Source of the DNA: an uncultured Bacteroidia bacterium
GTDB taxonomy: Bacteria; Bacteroidota; Bacteroidia; Bacteroidales; UBA932
Assembly (NCBI GenBank): GCA_902769525.1
Contig: CACXPG010000007.1
Location: 103,910-167,909 of the forward strand
Direction of reading: 5' to 3'
DNA: 64,000 nt
Of the stretch, positions 8,977 through 17,837 are shown piece after piece (positions within the stretch are counted from its first letter, which is position 1; every line of letters starts with the position of its first letter). The notes beneath the pieces were generated by a model. The model was not told where the DNA came from, did no database searches, and saw only the letters and a list, made by a program, of their open reading frames with translations. A program made the position numbers and the translations under genes.

Positions 8977-10322
8977 AGTCCTATCAGGGAGTTCACGATA
9001 ATAATCGCGACTATAACCGGAGCGATGTATCTTACAAATACCCGGAGTGTGCCAAGCAGCCACTTCGGGATTTTGTATTTGCCGCCGCTGGTGATTTCGT
9101 CGTAGAAGTGTTCCTTCTTGATCCTCCATCCCGCAAACAGGCACACTAGCAGGGCGCAGGTTGCAAGACAGATGTTTGAAGATACATAGTCAAAGAGATC
9201 GAAGAAGGTGAATCCCAGAATCTTGAAGCCGGACAGAACACCGAAACTGAGTGCGCAGAAAACCGCAAAGACCGTTGTAATCCCCAGCATGATCAGCATG
9301 GAACCGAAACGGCTTTTCTTGTATTCTTCCTTCAGGAAAGCCACAACGGTTTCCATCAGCGAAATGGAAGAAGAAAGCGCTGCGGCAAAAAGTATGAAGT
9401 AGAAGATTATTGACAATACTTTGCCGAAAGACATGTTGGCGAAAATGTAAGGAAGCGAGATGAACGCCAGCCCGGCACCTTCGCTCGGGTCCATACCGGC
9501 GGAGAATACCGCAGGAAGGATCGCCATACCGGCCAGCAGGGCGAACATAGTATCGGAAAGTGTTGTAATTGTAGTGGTTTTCAGAAGGTTATCCTTTCTG
9601 TTGGCATACGATGCATAGGTGATTATCGCGCCACATCCGATGCTGAGGCTGAGGAATCCCTGACCAAGGGCGCTTAGAACCGTCCTGAAGGTAACCTTTG
9701 AAAAGTCCGGATGGAAAAGGAAGTTCAGCCCCTGCTTTGCGCCCGGAAGTGTCATTGCGTAAATCACGATGAAAACAATCAGCGCGGCCAGGGCGCTCAT
9801 CAGATATTTGTTGGTTCTCTCGATTCCGTTTTTCACTCCGGCGACTATGACTCCGGCGGTGCACACCAGAAACAGAAGCGTATAGAAAACATTCTCCGAA
9901 GTGGAGGAAACCATATTGTTGAACTCCGTGGCAAAATCTGTCTCGGGCGTGAAGACCATCCTCAGGGACTTTATGAAATAATCTATGGTCCATCCACCTA
10001 CCACGACATAGAATGAAAGCAGTATGACACAGGTAATTACGGCCAGTGTTCCGGTATATTTCCACCCCGTTCCAGGAGCCAGTTTCTTAAATGCCCCGAA
10101 GGTGTTGGCCTGGCTTCTCCTTCCTATGACAAATTCGCAGACCATTATCGGCATGCAAAGGAAAAGTATGCACAGAAGATAAATGATGATAAATGCCGCT
10201 CCACCGTTGGTGCCCACCAGATACGGAAATCTCCAGAGGTTACCCAGTCCGATGGCCGAGCCTACCAGTGCCAGTATAACACCAAGGTTGCTCTTGAAAC
10301 TATCTCTTCGCTTTTCTGCCAT
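8973..10322 (-). CDS. Sodium-dependent transporter, NSS (SNF) family
   Basis: This 449-residue inner-membrane protein carries the family signature in its first helix, LVGSAIGLGNLWRFPYLVGTNGGAAF, which forms the Na+ and substrate site. Eleven to twelve hydrophobic helices follow. Bacterial members such as LeuT and MhsT import amino acids together with sodium; the substrate here cannot be named. It is the last gene of the minus-strand run with the endonuclease-like gene, thyA and folA, and its start overlaps the end of folA by 23 bp, which suggests translational coupling. It ends by overlapping the convergent YfhO-like gene by 4 bp. Confidence 0.92.
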   Translation of the reverse strand: MAEKRRDSFKSNLGVILALVGSAIGLGNLWRFPYLVGTNGGAAFIIIYLLCILFLCMPIMVCEFVIGRRSQANTFGAFKKLAPGTGWKYTGTLAVITCVILLSFYVVVGGWTIDYFIKSLRMVFTPETDFATEFNNMVSSTSENVFYTLLFLVCTAGVIVAGVKNGIERTNKYLMSALAALIVFIVIYAMTLPGAKQGLNFLFHPDFSKVTFRTVLSALGQGFLSLSIGCGAIITYASYANRKDNLLKTTTITTLSDTMFALLAGMAILPAVFSAGMDPSEGAGLAFISLPYIFANMSFGKVLSIIFYFILFAAALSSSISLMETVVAFLKEEYKKSRFGSMLIMLGITTVFAVFCALSFGVLSGFKILGFTFFDLFDYVSSNICLATCALLVCLFAGWRIKKEHFYDEITSGGKYKIPKWLLGTLRVFVRYIAPVIVAIIIVNSLIGL

Positions 10323-10800
10323 AAACGATGAACTGAAAATCTATATTGTTTTCTTCGTCGTGAAGAACAGGTGATTCTTCCAGCATCTCCCACAGTTTTT
10401 CGTCTATCTGCGGAAAGAAGGCATCCGCATCGTCCGCCTTGGCATAGATCTTTGTAACATACAGCCTGTGAGCGTACTGCATAGCCTTGGCATAGATGCT
10501 GGCACCTCCTATAACAAAGTATTCTTCCTTTCTTTTTCTCCTCAGCGACTTGAGAAGCTCTTCCAGATCCTCTGCCGTTTCAACTGAAGGGTTGCTTATA
10601 TTTCCGGACTTTGAAACCACAATGTTCTTTCTTCCCGGCAGCGGACGGCCTATGCTCTCGAATGTTTTTCTTCCCATTATCACAGGATGGCCCAGAGTGA
10701 CCTTCTTGAAATATTTCAGGTCCTCGCTGATATGCCAGAGAAGACTGTTCTTTCTTCCTATGGCATTGTCCCGGGCTATCGCTACAATAATGGAAATCAT
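10300..10800 (-). CDS. folA: Dihydrofolate reductase
   Basis: This 166-residue enzyme reduces dihydrofolate to tetrahydrofolate with NADPH, regenerating what ThyA consumes. The N-terminus [15 protein letters not shown], the [13 protein letters not shown] segment with the catalytic acidic residue, [24 protein letters not shown], and the C-terminal [13 protein letters not shown] all match the family. The proline usual in the LPW motif is leucine (LLW). The start overlaps the last 4 bp of thyA (ATGA arrangement) and the end overlaps the transporter gene by 23 bp, so thyA-folA-transporter are read as one message. Confidence 0.96.
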   Translation of the reverse strand: MISIIVAIARDNAIGRKNSLLWHISEDLKYFKKVTLGHPVIMGRKTFESIGRPLPGRKNIVVSKSGNISNPSVETAEDLEELLKSLRRKRKEEYFVIGGASIYAKAMQYAHRLYVTKIYAKADDADAFFPQIDEKLWEMLEESPVLHDEENNIDFQFIVYGRKAKR

Positions 10801-11591
10801 ACGGCAACAGGAGCTTTAATTGCAGGATAAGGATCATATCCCGCAAGTTCAAAATCTTCGTATCTGAAAGAGAAAATATCTTTCTGGTCTCCGTGGATAA
10901 TCATCTTCGGAAGTGGCCTTGGAGTACGGGAAAGCTGCTCTTTAACCTGCTCAAAATGATTGAGATAGATATGGGTATCTCCTGTGGTGTGCACAAAATC
11001 CCCGAGCTCGAAATGCATTACCTTTGCAATCATCATCGTAAGCAGGGCATAGGATGCGATGTTGAACGGAACGCCGAGGAAAGTGTCCGCGCTCCTCTGG
11101 TACAGCTGGCAGGAAAGCCTGTTGTCAGCAACATAGAACTGGAAAAGGGAGTGGCAAGGCGGAAGGGCCATCTTGTCTATCTGGGCTACATTCCAGGAAG
11201 AGATAATGATGCGTCTTGAATCCGGATTGTTCTTTAGCATATCCATCACGTTCTGCAACTGGTCTATCGTTGTTCCGTTCCCGCAGTCCCATCTTCTCCA
11301 CTGGGCTCCGTAAACCGGGCCAAGCTCTCCGTTTTCATCCGCCCACTCGTCCCAGATGCTCACTCCGTGGTCTTTGAGATACTTGATGTTGGTATCTCCG
11401 TTGATAAACCACAAGAGCTCGTATATGATTGATTTCAAATGGACTTTCTTTGTGGTAAGAAGCGGGAAGCCATCGTTGAGGTTAAATCTCATCTGATGGC
11501 CGAAGATGCTTTTTGTCCCCACGCCGGTGCGGTCTTTCTTCACCACACCTTCATCCATAATCTTCTTGAGTAAATCCAAATATTGCTTCAT
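10797..11591 (-). CDS. thyA: Thymidylate synthase
   Basis: The product converts dUMP to dTMP using methylenetetrahydrofolate. The start is set at 11591 ([16 protein letters not shown]), giving 264 residues, the same length as E. coli ThyA; an upstream in-frame start 18 bases earlier would sit in the promoter box. The catalytic cysteine is in [13 protein letters not shown], the dUMP-binding segment is [20 protein letters not shown], and the C-terminus ends in PVAV. It is coupled to folA by a 4-bp overlap, the usual thyA-folA pairing. Confidence 0.97.
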   Translation of the reverse strand: MKQYLDLLKKIMDEGVVKKDRTGVGTKSIFGHQMRFNLNDGFPLLTTKKVHLKSIIYELLWFINGDTNIKYLKDHGVSIWDEWADENGELGPVYGAQWRRWDCGNGTTIDQLQNVMDMLKNNPDSRRIIISSWNVAQIDKMALPPCHSLFQFYVADNRLSCQLYQRSADTFLGVPFNIASYALLTMMIAKVMHFELGDFVHTTGDTHIYLNHFEQVKEQLSRTPRPLPKMIIHGDQKDIFSFRYEDFELAGYDPYPAIKAPVAV

Positions 11592-11596
11592 AGCTA

Positions 11597-11604
11597 CAAA
11601 TTTA
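11597..11604 (-). promoter_or_regulatory. -7 promoter box TAAATTTG upstream of thyA
   Basis: An exact TAnnTTTG match overlaps the stop codon of the upstream gene and ends 5 bases before the thyA ATG. It would give thyA-folA their own, nearly leaderless, transcript. Confidence 0.5.
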
Positions 11605-12501
11605 ATCAAATATTTTCATAAGGACGGGGAGGTGGTCGCTGGCCCCGCCGTTGAAGCGTGGTCCGATGAAGGTTCTTCTGGTTTTGTATCCGAGATACTT
11701 TTTGTCTTGCTGCAGAAGATGGTCAAAGGAAAGGATTTGAATGTTCCCGTTGATGGATTTTGATGCAAGGAACTGGTCCAGCATCTCCCATCCGCCCTTG
11801 AACTTGTGGGTTCCCGAGATTGGAGCGCCCGCTTTTTTAAGGGAGTCTTTCAGCCTCAGCGACAAATTGTTGAGAGGTATTGTCTGCAGCGCTTCGGAAG
11901 AAGGGGCGTCGTTGAAATCCCCCATCGCGACTATTATGGCATCAGGAACCGCCGCCTGAATGGAATCTACGGCCAGACCGAGAACAGATGCAGCCTCCTG
12001 TCTTCTGTTTGCGGATTTCTTTTCTCCTCCCAGCTTGGATGGCCAGTGGTTGACAAAGACGTGAACCGTGTCTTCTATGGCTTGTGAATACAGCTTGGCG
12101 TAGAGGATGTCTCTTGTGCGGAAAGACCTTATCCTCAGAAAGGATGTGTCTATGACTGTTATTTCTTCTTCTCTGTACAGCAGGGCCACGTCTATTCCTC
12201 TCTGGTCTGGAGAATCTTTGTGCAGTATCCTGTAGCCGAGCCTGGAAAGCGGAGTGTCATAGACCAGGTTCTTCAGGGTCTTGATGTTTTCCACTTCGCA
12301 GAGTCCTATCAGTGAGGGATATGCGCCTTCCTTGTCTTTTATCGCGATAACTGTTTTTGAGATGAGGTCTCTTTTTGCCCTGAAGCGGTTCCAGGTCATT
12401 GTCCTGGAATTGTCTCCTGCATTTTCTTTTGACGGGTAGAAGAAATTCTCCAGGTTCCAGAACATTATAAGCAACGCCGCTATTTTAACTGCCGTTTCCA
12501 T
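11602..12501 (-). CDS. Endonuclease/exonuclease/phosphatase-fold protein
   Basis: The 299-residue product has the metal-dependent hydrolase layout: FWNLENFF near the N-terminus (catalytic Asn), IGLCEVEN (metal-binding Glu), [11 protein letters not shown] (catalytic His), [13 protein letters not shown] (Asp-x-Asn) and a final [13 protein letters not shown] (Asp-His pair). These place it in the EEP superfamily (DNase I, exonuclease III, phosphatases). The N-terminus [13 protein letters not shown] is mildly hydrophobic and may be a weak signal or anchor. Substrate unknown; nucleic acid or phosphoester hydrolysis are both possible. It ends 10 bp before thyA. Confidence 0.85.
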   Translation of the reverse strand: METAVKIAALLIMFWNLENFFYPSKENAGDNSRTMTWNRFRAKRDLISKTVIAIKDKEGAYPSLIGLCEVENIKTLKNLVYDTPLSRLGYRILHKDSPDQRGIDVALLYREEEITVIDTSFLRIRSFRTRDILYAKLYSQAIEDTVHVFVNHWPSKLGGEKKSANRRQEAASVLGLAVDSIQAAVPDAIIVAMGDFNDAPSSEALQTIPLNNLSLRLKDSLKKAGAPISGTHKFKGGWEMLDQFLASKSINGNIQILSFDHLLQQDKKYLGYKTRRTFIGPRFNGGASDHLPVLMKIFD

Positions 12502-12556
12502 TGCGGTAAAAATAGGAGAGAAGTCTTTCTTGCGGATGCCAAAACGTACAATTTAT

Positions 12557-12568
12557 CCTGTCCGCCCC
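12557..12568 (-). repeat. Single 12-bp repeat unit (GGGGCGGACAGG) between genes
   Basis: The unit is one base away from the GGGGCGGACAAG form seen at 51457-51468. It lies in the 125-bp gap between two divergent genes, outside any coding frame. Confidence 0.6.
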
Positions 12569-12596
12569 TTCATTTTTCCGTTGACTGGCTTTTTGC

Positions 12597-12604
12597 TACA
12601 TTTG
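12597..12604 (+). promoter_or_regulatory. -7 promoter box TACATTTG for ychF
   Basis: An exact TAnnTTTG match ends 22 bases before the ychF ATG. Confidence 0.6.
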
Positions 12605-12626
12605 CAAGGTTTTAAAACGAGATTAT

Positions 12627-13730
12627 ATGTCTGTAAAATGTGGCATAGTAGGTCTTCCGAATGTAGGGAAGAGCACGCTTTTCAACTGCATCAGCTCCGC
12701 AAAGGCTGAGGCGGCTAATTTTCCGTTCTGCACCATCAACCCGCAGATAGGCTCCACCGCGGTGCCCGACAAGAGGCTTCAGACTCTGGTCGATATGGTT
12801 CATCCGAGGAATGTGGTGCCGGCAACGGTGGAAATTGTGGACATAGCGGGGCTTGTAAAAGGAGCAAGCAAGGGAGAAGGTCTTGGAAACCAGTTTCTTG
12901 CAAATATCAGGGAAACGGACGCCATTCTTCACGTGCTAAGATGTTTTGACGATCCTAACATTGCTCACGTGGACGGAAGCGTAAACCCGGTAAGAGACAA
13001 GGAGGTGATAGACACCGAACTTCAGCTCAAAGACCTGGAGACTGTTGAAAACCGTCTGGCAAAAGTCGGTAAGCAGGCCAAGATGGGAGCCGACAAGGAG
13101 GCCCAGAAGATGTGCGCCGTGCTGGAAAGATACAAGGAGGTGCTGGAAAAAGGACAGAACGCCCGCAGCGTGACATTCGAAAAGCCGGATGACATAAAAC
13201 TGGCAAAGAGCCTTTTCCTGCTTACTGCAAAGCCGGTGATGTATGTCTGCAATGTGGATGAGGCCAGCGCCGCCAAGGGAAACGCATATGTGGATGCCGT
13301 AAGGGAGGCTGTAAAGGATGAGGGAGCGGAGATTCTGGTACTGGCTGCCAAGATAGAGTCAGACATCGCGGAGATGGAGTCTTTTGAAGACAAGCAGATG
13401 TTCCTTCAGGACCTTGGGCTTGAAGAGTCGGGAATCGTGCGTCTGGTTCAGAGCGCATACAGGCTTCTTGGCCTTCAGACTTACTTTACCCAGGGAGAGC
13501 CGGAAGTGCGCGCCTGGACCTTCAAGAAAGGAGACAAGGCGCCTCAGGCGGCGGGAGTTATACACTCCGACTTTGAGAGAGGATTCATCAGGGCGGAAGT
13601 CATAAAGTTCGACGATTTTGTCAAATACGGAAGTGAAAGTGCCTGTCGTGCAGCCGGAAAACTGGCTACTGAAGGCAAGGAATATGTGGTCCAGGATGGA
13701 GATATAATGCACTTCCTGTTCAATGTTTAG
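12627..13730 (+). CDS. ychF: Redox-regulated ATPase YchF/OLA1
   Basis: This 367-residue protein belongs to the Obg-related P-loop group that hydrolyses ATP rather than GTP and binds ribosomes. It starts with the G1 motif GLPNVGKSTLFNC, followed by ANFPFCTINPQIG (switch I), DIAGLVKGASKGEGLGNQFL (G3) and a C-terminal TGS-like domain (FTQGEPEVRAWTFKKGDKAPQAAGVIHSDFE, by position from about residue 285). The G4 position reads YVCNVDE, the altered NxxE form expected for ATP-specific YchF. Length is normal. It is a single-gene unit followed by ppiD with its own promoter. Confidence 0.96.
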   Translation: MSVKCGIVGLPNVGKSTLFNCISSAKAEAANFPFCTINPQIGSTAVPDKRLQTLVDMVHPRNVVPATVEIVDIAGLVKGASKGEGLGNQFLANIRETDAILHVLRCFDDPNIAHVDGSVNPVRDKEVIDTELQLKDLETVENRLAKVGKQAKMGADKEAQKMCAVLERYKEVLEKGQNARSVTFEKPDDIKLAKSLFLLTAKPVMYVCNVDEASAAKGNAYVDAVREAVKDEGAEILVLAAKIESDIAEMESFEDKQMFLQDLGLEESGIVRLVQSAYRLLGLQTYFTQGEPEVRAWTFKKGDKAPQAAGVIHSDFERGFIRAEVIKFDDFVKYGSESACRAAGKLATEGKEYVVQDGDIMHFLFNV

Positions 13731-13740
13731 GATTTTTTAT

Positions 13741-13748
13741 TACTTTTG
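13741..13748 (+). promoter_or_regulatory. -7 promoter box TACTTTTG for ppiD
   Basis: An exact TAnnTTTG match 10 bases after the ychF stop, giving a 5' leader of about 60 bases before ppiD. Confidence 0.5.
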
Positions 13749-13814
13749 TGGCCCTTGTGCCCACGTGTGCGGGTACATTAGTTATTGAATAAACTTTAGA
13801 AAATTTAAAATTAT

Positions 13815-15923
13815 ATGGCAGTTCTTGAGAAAATGCGTAAAAGGATGGGGGTTTTCATCTCCATCGTAATCGCACTTGCCTTGCTGGCTTTTATTGTCAA
13901 TCCAGAAGATTTGCAAAGAGTGGCTTCTATGTTTTCATCAAAGTATGATGTTGGAAAGATAGCAGGAAAGAGCATTTCCCACTCTGAGTTCAGCAAGCGA
14001 CATGACAAGTACAACAGAATCCTCGGGTTGACAAACCAGGACTTGAACAAAGAAGAAGGATCTGAAATGGTAAACAACGTTACCTGGCAGAGTTTCATCG
14101 CAGACGAGGTTCTCATCCCTGCTTGCGAAAAAGCTGGCGTAAAGGTGGGATCCAAGGAAATGGTAGAGATGGCAAAGGCAGGAGCAGACCTCTCCCCGGT
14201 GCTGATGAACGAGATCTTCTTCATGGATGAAAACGGCATATTCAGCCAGGACCGTCTGCAGCAGTTCGTGCAGAATATTCCGTACGACCAGACTGGACAG
14301 TATGCAGAATACTGGGACAACCTGCAGAACAATATGCTTCAGGACAGGATGTTCACCAAGTATTCGGTGATGCTGGCAAAGAGCGCCGTTTCCAACAACC
14401 TTCAGGTTCGCAGAGAGATTGCAGACAACAACAATTCCTATGATGTTGACTTCATTCTCCAGCCTGCTTCATTCGAGAAAGACACTGCAATTACAGTGAC
14501 AAACGAAGAGATCAAAAAGTACTACGAGAAGATCAAGCCGTCGCTGAAGAAGGTTGAAACCAGAGACGCCAAGATGGTTGTCTTTGAAATTCTGCCTTCA
14601 GAAAAAGACGTCAGGAACGCTAAGGAGGACATCGAGAAGCTTTACAAGGAATTCCAGGGCCTCTCTGATTCAGAGGTCAAGAGTTTCATCGAAAGATATT
14701 CCGACACTCCTTTCAACGATTTCTACGTAAAGAAGGGTGACCTCAAGGATTGGTCTTCCATCCTCGACGAGTTTGCTTCTTCAGCATCTGCGGGAACCTT
14801 TATGGAGCCTCAGCCTTATGACAACGTTTTCGTTGCGGCAAAGGTTCTGGACATCGCTTCAAGACCGGATTCAGTATATCTGAAATATATGCCGGTTCCT
14901 GACGAGAAGACCGCAGATAGCCTTATGGCAACCATCAAGTCCAGCGAACAGTTCACCGCTGAGGCAGCCAAGTATCTGGCTGGCCAGAGAGGTGCAGAGC
15001 CTGGAACTATCGGATGGGTTACCGAAGCTGTTGCATATTCGCAGCTTCCTCCTGAGTTCATGAAGGCCTTCACTTCCAAGAAGGGCGACATGTTCAAGCT
15101 GGAGAATAACGGTTTCTTTGTAATTGCAAGAGTTGACAACCTTACAAATCCTGTAAAGAAGTCCAAGATTGCGGTTCTTTCAAGACAGGCAAATGCAAGC
15201 CAGGAGACTTTCTCAAACGTTTATGCCGAGGCCGGAAAGCTGAAAGAGGCCGGCACAAACCTCGAGAAGTTCGAAAAATACGCTCTTGACAACAATCTTG
15301 AGCTTTACCCTGTCGAGAATCTGCTGGGCGGTGCCAAGAACATCGGTTCTTACGAAAAGATGAGCGAGGTTAGCCGCTGGATCTTCGATGCAAAGGAGGG
15401 TCAGGTTTCTGAAATCTTCACCACCGGAGACAACAAGTACTATGTTGTTGCCGCTCTGGAGAAGATCCATCCTGCCGGATATGCAGAAATCAGCGAATTC
15501 ACTCCGCAGATCAGAGAGTTTCTGACTATGCAGAAGAAGGTTGAAAAGCTCGCCAAGGAACTTGACGCCAAGGTAAGCGGAGCCACTACTATCGAAGAGG
15601 CTTCAGAAAAGCTGGTTCTTCCTGTAAGCAGCCTTACCGGCGTAACATTCTCCTCTCTGACTGGCGGAGCCCAGAATGACCCTATCCTCATTGGCAACAT
15701 CGCCAAAGCAGGAGCAGACGGCAACCATAGCCTCGTTGGTCCTGTAAAGGGTTCTCTCGGAGTTGCTTACTTCCAGATAAAGGGCCAGAACAACGGCGCT
15801 TTCTACACCGAGAGCGACGCACAGAGAAAGAATGACCAGAACATCTACAGCATCCTCAACGTATTGCCTCAGGTAATGTGTGATGATGCCAAAGTAGAAG
15901 ACTTGCGTTACAAGTTCTATTAA
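13815..15923 (+). CDS. ppiD: PpiD/SurA-type peptidylprolyl isomerase chaperone
   Basis: The 702-residue protein has a short cytoplasmic start, one membrane helix (GVFISIVIALALLAFIVN, about residues 12-29) and a large periplasmic part with a SurA_N-like chaperone region followed by parvulin-like segments (around AKYLAGQRGAEPGTIGWVTEAVAYSQLPPEF and FKLENNGFFVIARVDN). This is the plan of PpiD, an inner-membrane-anchored folding factor for proteins leaving the Sec channel. It converges on the CorC-like gene with a 2-bp gap. In related genomes, from memory, this gene usually follows the same envelope operon, here on the opposite strand. Confidence 0.9.
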   Translation: MAVLEKMRKRMGVFISIVIALALLAFIVNPEDLQRVASMFSSKYDVGKIAGKSISHSEFSKRHDKYNRILGLTNQDLNKEEGSEMVNNVTWQSFIADEVLIPACEKAGVKVGSKEMVEMAKAGADLSPVLMNEIFFMDENGIFSQDRLQQFVQNIPYDQTGQYAEYWDNLQNNMLQDRMFTKYSVMLAKSAVSNNLQVRREIADNNNSYDVDFILQPASFEKDTAITVTNEEIKKYYEKIKPSLKKVETRDAKMVVFEILPSEKDVRNAKEDIEKLYKEFQGLSDSEVKSFIERYSDTPFNDFYVKKGDLKDWSSILDEFASSASAGTFMEPQPYDNVFVAAKVLDIASRPDSVYLKYMPVPDEKTADSLMATIKSSEQFTAEAAKYLAGQRGAEPGTIGWVTEAVAYSQLPPEFMKAFTSKKGDMFKLENNGFFVIARVDNLTNPVKKSKIAVLSRQANASQETFSNVYAEAGKLKEAGTNLEKFEKYALDNNLELYPVENLLGGAKNIGSYEKMSEVSRWIFDAKEGQVSEIFTTGDNKYYVVAALEKIHPAGYAEISEFTPQIREFLTMQKKVEKLAKELDAKVSGATTIEEASEKLVLPVSSLTGVTFSSLTGGAQNDPILIGNIAKAGADGNHSLVGPVKGSLGVAYFQIKGQNNGAFYTESDAQRKNDQNIYSILNVLPQVMCDDAKVEDLRYKFY

Positions 15924-15925
15924 AA

Positions 15926-17191
15926 TCAGCCGTGGATTTTGAGGGAGACGGTTTCTATCCTCTTCTTCGAAGTCTTGAGGATTGTGAAGGAGATATTCCC
16001 TATCCGGAATGTCTCCTTTTCTTTTGGAATGAATCCGAGGTTGTAGAGTATAAGGCCGGCGAGAGTTTCATAGGCGTCGTCTTCCGGTATTGACAGTTCG
16101 TGGCGGCGGTTGATATCCTTCACGTCCAGCCTTGCGGAGAACACCCATTCCTTGTCGGAGATTTTCTTTTCCACAAATTCGTTGCGGTCCAGCTCGTCGT
16201 CTATTTCGCCGAAGATTTCTTCTATCAGGTCTTCCAGGGTTATGATTCCTTCTGTTCCGCCGTATTCATCCAGAACAGCAACTATATTCTCGCGGCGGGA
16301 GGTCATCTTTTCCAGAAGGGTGCGGGCGTCCATATCCATAGGAACGTGAGTGATAGGGCGCAGTATTTCCTGGATGGATTTTCTGCCTTCTGTCAGAAGG
16401 TCTTTGCTCAGCACATAGCCTATGATGTCGTCCAGGGTTTCCCTGTACACAATGATTCTGGAATAGCCCGTATCCACAAACAGAGAGAGCAGGTCTTCTA
16501 TGCTGTCTTCTATGTCTATAGCCACTATCTCTGTCCTCGGAATCAGGCACTCCTTTATCTTGGTGGAGGAGAAGTCCATAGCGTTCTGGAAAATCTCTAT
16601 GTCAGACGGAACGTCATCTCCCTGGGCGTCTTCCACCTCCTCGGAAAGGTTCATCAGGTCCGTCGTGTCGAACTTTGCGGAATCTTGCGAATCCGGCTGG
16701 GCGGCGACGGTTCTCTTCTTCCCTATTATCAGATATGCAAGATGGTTGGTAAGCCAGGTAAGCGGATAGAACAGGTGGTAGAAGAAAAGAATGACCCTGT
16801 ACAGAGACGAGAACACCTTGTTGGCGTTCAGAAGGCACAGCGCCTTGGGCAGATACTCGGCCGTTATCATCACTATAAGGGTGGCCACTATTGTCTCGAT
16901 GATTATTATCAGCGACGTGTGGGTGGTTATGTGCGCGGTAAGGAACGGATTAAGCAGACGGGCCGCGGCTATACTGTAGATGACCACAAAGATGTTGTTG
17001 CCCATAAGCAAGGAGGATATCAGATCTCCCTCGTTGTTTATGAACCTGTCCATAGCGATAGCATATTTCTTCCCTTCTTTCTTGTCCAGGGCCACCTTGA
17101 GACGGTTGCAATGCAGAAAAGCCATCTCATACCCGGAAAAAAGGGCGCAGAAGCACAGTGCCACTATCACTATGATGATGTTCCAAACCAT
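15926..17191 (-). CDS. CNNM/CBS/CorC_HlyC-domain membrane protein
   Basis: The 421-residue product has an N-terminal CNNM (DUF21) membrane domain with about four helices (NIIIVIVALCFCALFSGYEMAFL is the first), a pair of CBS domains in the middle (from about residue 210, PRTEIVAIDIEDSIEDLLSL and onward, including AVLDEYGGTEGIITLEDLIEEIFGEIDDE) and a C-terminal CorC_HlyC domain. Relatives act in magnesium/cobalt efflux or, as GldE in gliding Bacteroidota, support envelope machinery; which applies here cannot be decided. It starts 1 bp after the lptC stop and is last in the coaX operon. Confidence 0.9.
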   Translation of the reverse strand: MVWNIIIVIVALCFCALFSGYEMAFLHCNRLKVALDKKEGKKYAIAMDRFINNEGDLISSLLMGNNIFVVIYSIAAARLLNPFLTAHITTHTSLIIIIETIVATLIVMITAEYLPKALCLLNANKVFSSLYRVILFFYHLFYPLTWLTNHLAYLIIGKKRTVAAQPDSQDSAKFDTTDLMNLSEEVEDAQGDDVPSDIEIFQNAMDFSSTKIKECLIPRTEIVAIDIEDSIEDLLSLFVDTGYSRIIVYRETLDDIIGYVLSKDLLTEGRKSIQEILRPITHVPMDMDARTLLEKMTSRRENIVAVLDEYGGTEGIITLEDLIEEIFGEIDDELDRNEFVEKKISDKEWVFSARLDVKDINRRHELSIPEDDAYETLAGLILYNLGFIPKEKETFRIGNISFTILKTSKKRIETVSLKIHG

Positions 17192-17192
17192 A

Positions 17193-17822
17193 TCACAAAG
17201 TCCTGAGCACAGGACCTACAAAATTGGCGGTGTCCACGTAAGTGGAATCTTCCTCGAGGCGGCTGAAAGAGTCAAACGGGCGCAGTATCTGGGCGTGGCG
17301 GGCCATTTCATCGCTTTCCATTCCATATCCCTGCATGAATCCTTGCGGGGAAGACATTTTGACAAAGCAGTGGGTGAAAATGCGGTGGCCGTATCTGTCC
17401 CAGTACAGCGTGTCGGTTTCCATTTTCTGCCCGTTGATATAGTTCATTATGACCACATCGCCGAACACCTCCCACTTTTCCTCTTTGTTTTTTATGTCTG
17501 TATGCTTGGCCGCTTTGGAATGTATATGTGTTTCAAGATCCGGGCCCTTGTAGGTATATACATCGAATCCCGCCGGAAAAAGCTCGTATGTGGAAGAGTC
17601 TGTCTCGTATTTCTCCATCCTCGGCGCCTCCACCCTGAAGGTTATCTCTCCGTTCACGCTCTGGGTAGCCTTTATGCTGTCTCCCGTCTGGCGCGGAACA
17701 GAACTCATGTCTATCTGGCTGGCAACCTCGGTCTTGGCGGTGCAGGCATACGATACGAAAGCAGCAGCAATCATGGCTATGACTGCTGCTGGTCTCGTTA
17801 TTTTGCGGGGATTCCTAAACAT
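17193..17822 (-). CDS. lptC: LPS export ABC transporter periplasmic protein LptC
   Basis: The 209-residue protein starts with a hydrophobic segment ending SYAC, a plausible lipobox, so it may be a lipoprotein instead of the bitopic form seen in E. coli. The rest is beta-rich with the LptC signature blocks VEAPRMEKYETDSSTYELFPAGFDVYTY, SKAAKHTDIKNKEEKWEVFGDVVI and DTLYWDRYGHRIFT. LptC bridges the LptBFG ATPase to LptA and carries LPS across the periplasm. It lies between a TPR protein (15-bp gap) and the CorC-like protein (1-bp gap). Confidence 0.88.
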   Translation of the reverse strand: MFRNPRKITRPAAVIAMIAAAFVSYACTAKTEVASQIDMSSVPRQTGDSIKATQSVNGEITFRVEAPRMEKYETDSSTYELFPAGFDVYTYKGPDLETHIHSKAAKHTDIKNKEEKWEVFGDVVIMNYINGQKMETDTLYWDRYGHRIFTHCFVKMSSPQGFMQGYGMESDEMARHAQILRPFDSFSRLEEDSTYVDTANFVGPVLRTL

Positions 17823-17837
17823 AGGCCCTCGTTTATG

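Noticed and set aside
13749..13790. GC-rich hairpin-like stretch (CCCTTGTGCCCACGTGTGCGGG region) before ppiD
   Set aside because: The arms pair poorly and no T-run follows, so it is not supported as a terminator or riboswitch.
16100..17206. A 368-codon open frame on the plus strand
   Set aside because: Antisense to the CorC-like gene, whose CNNM, CBS and CorC domains are evident.
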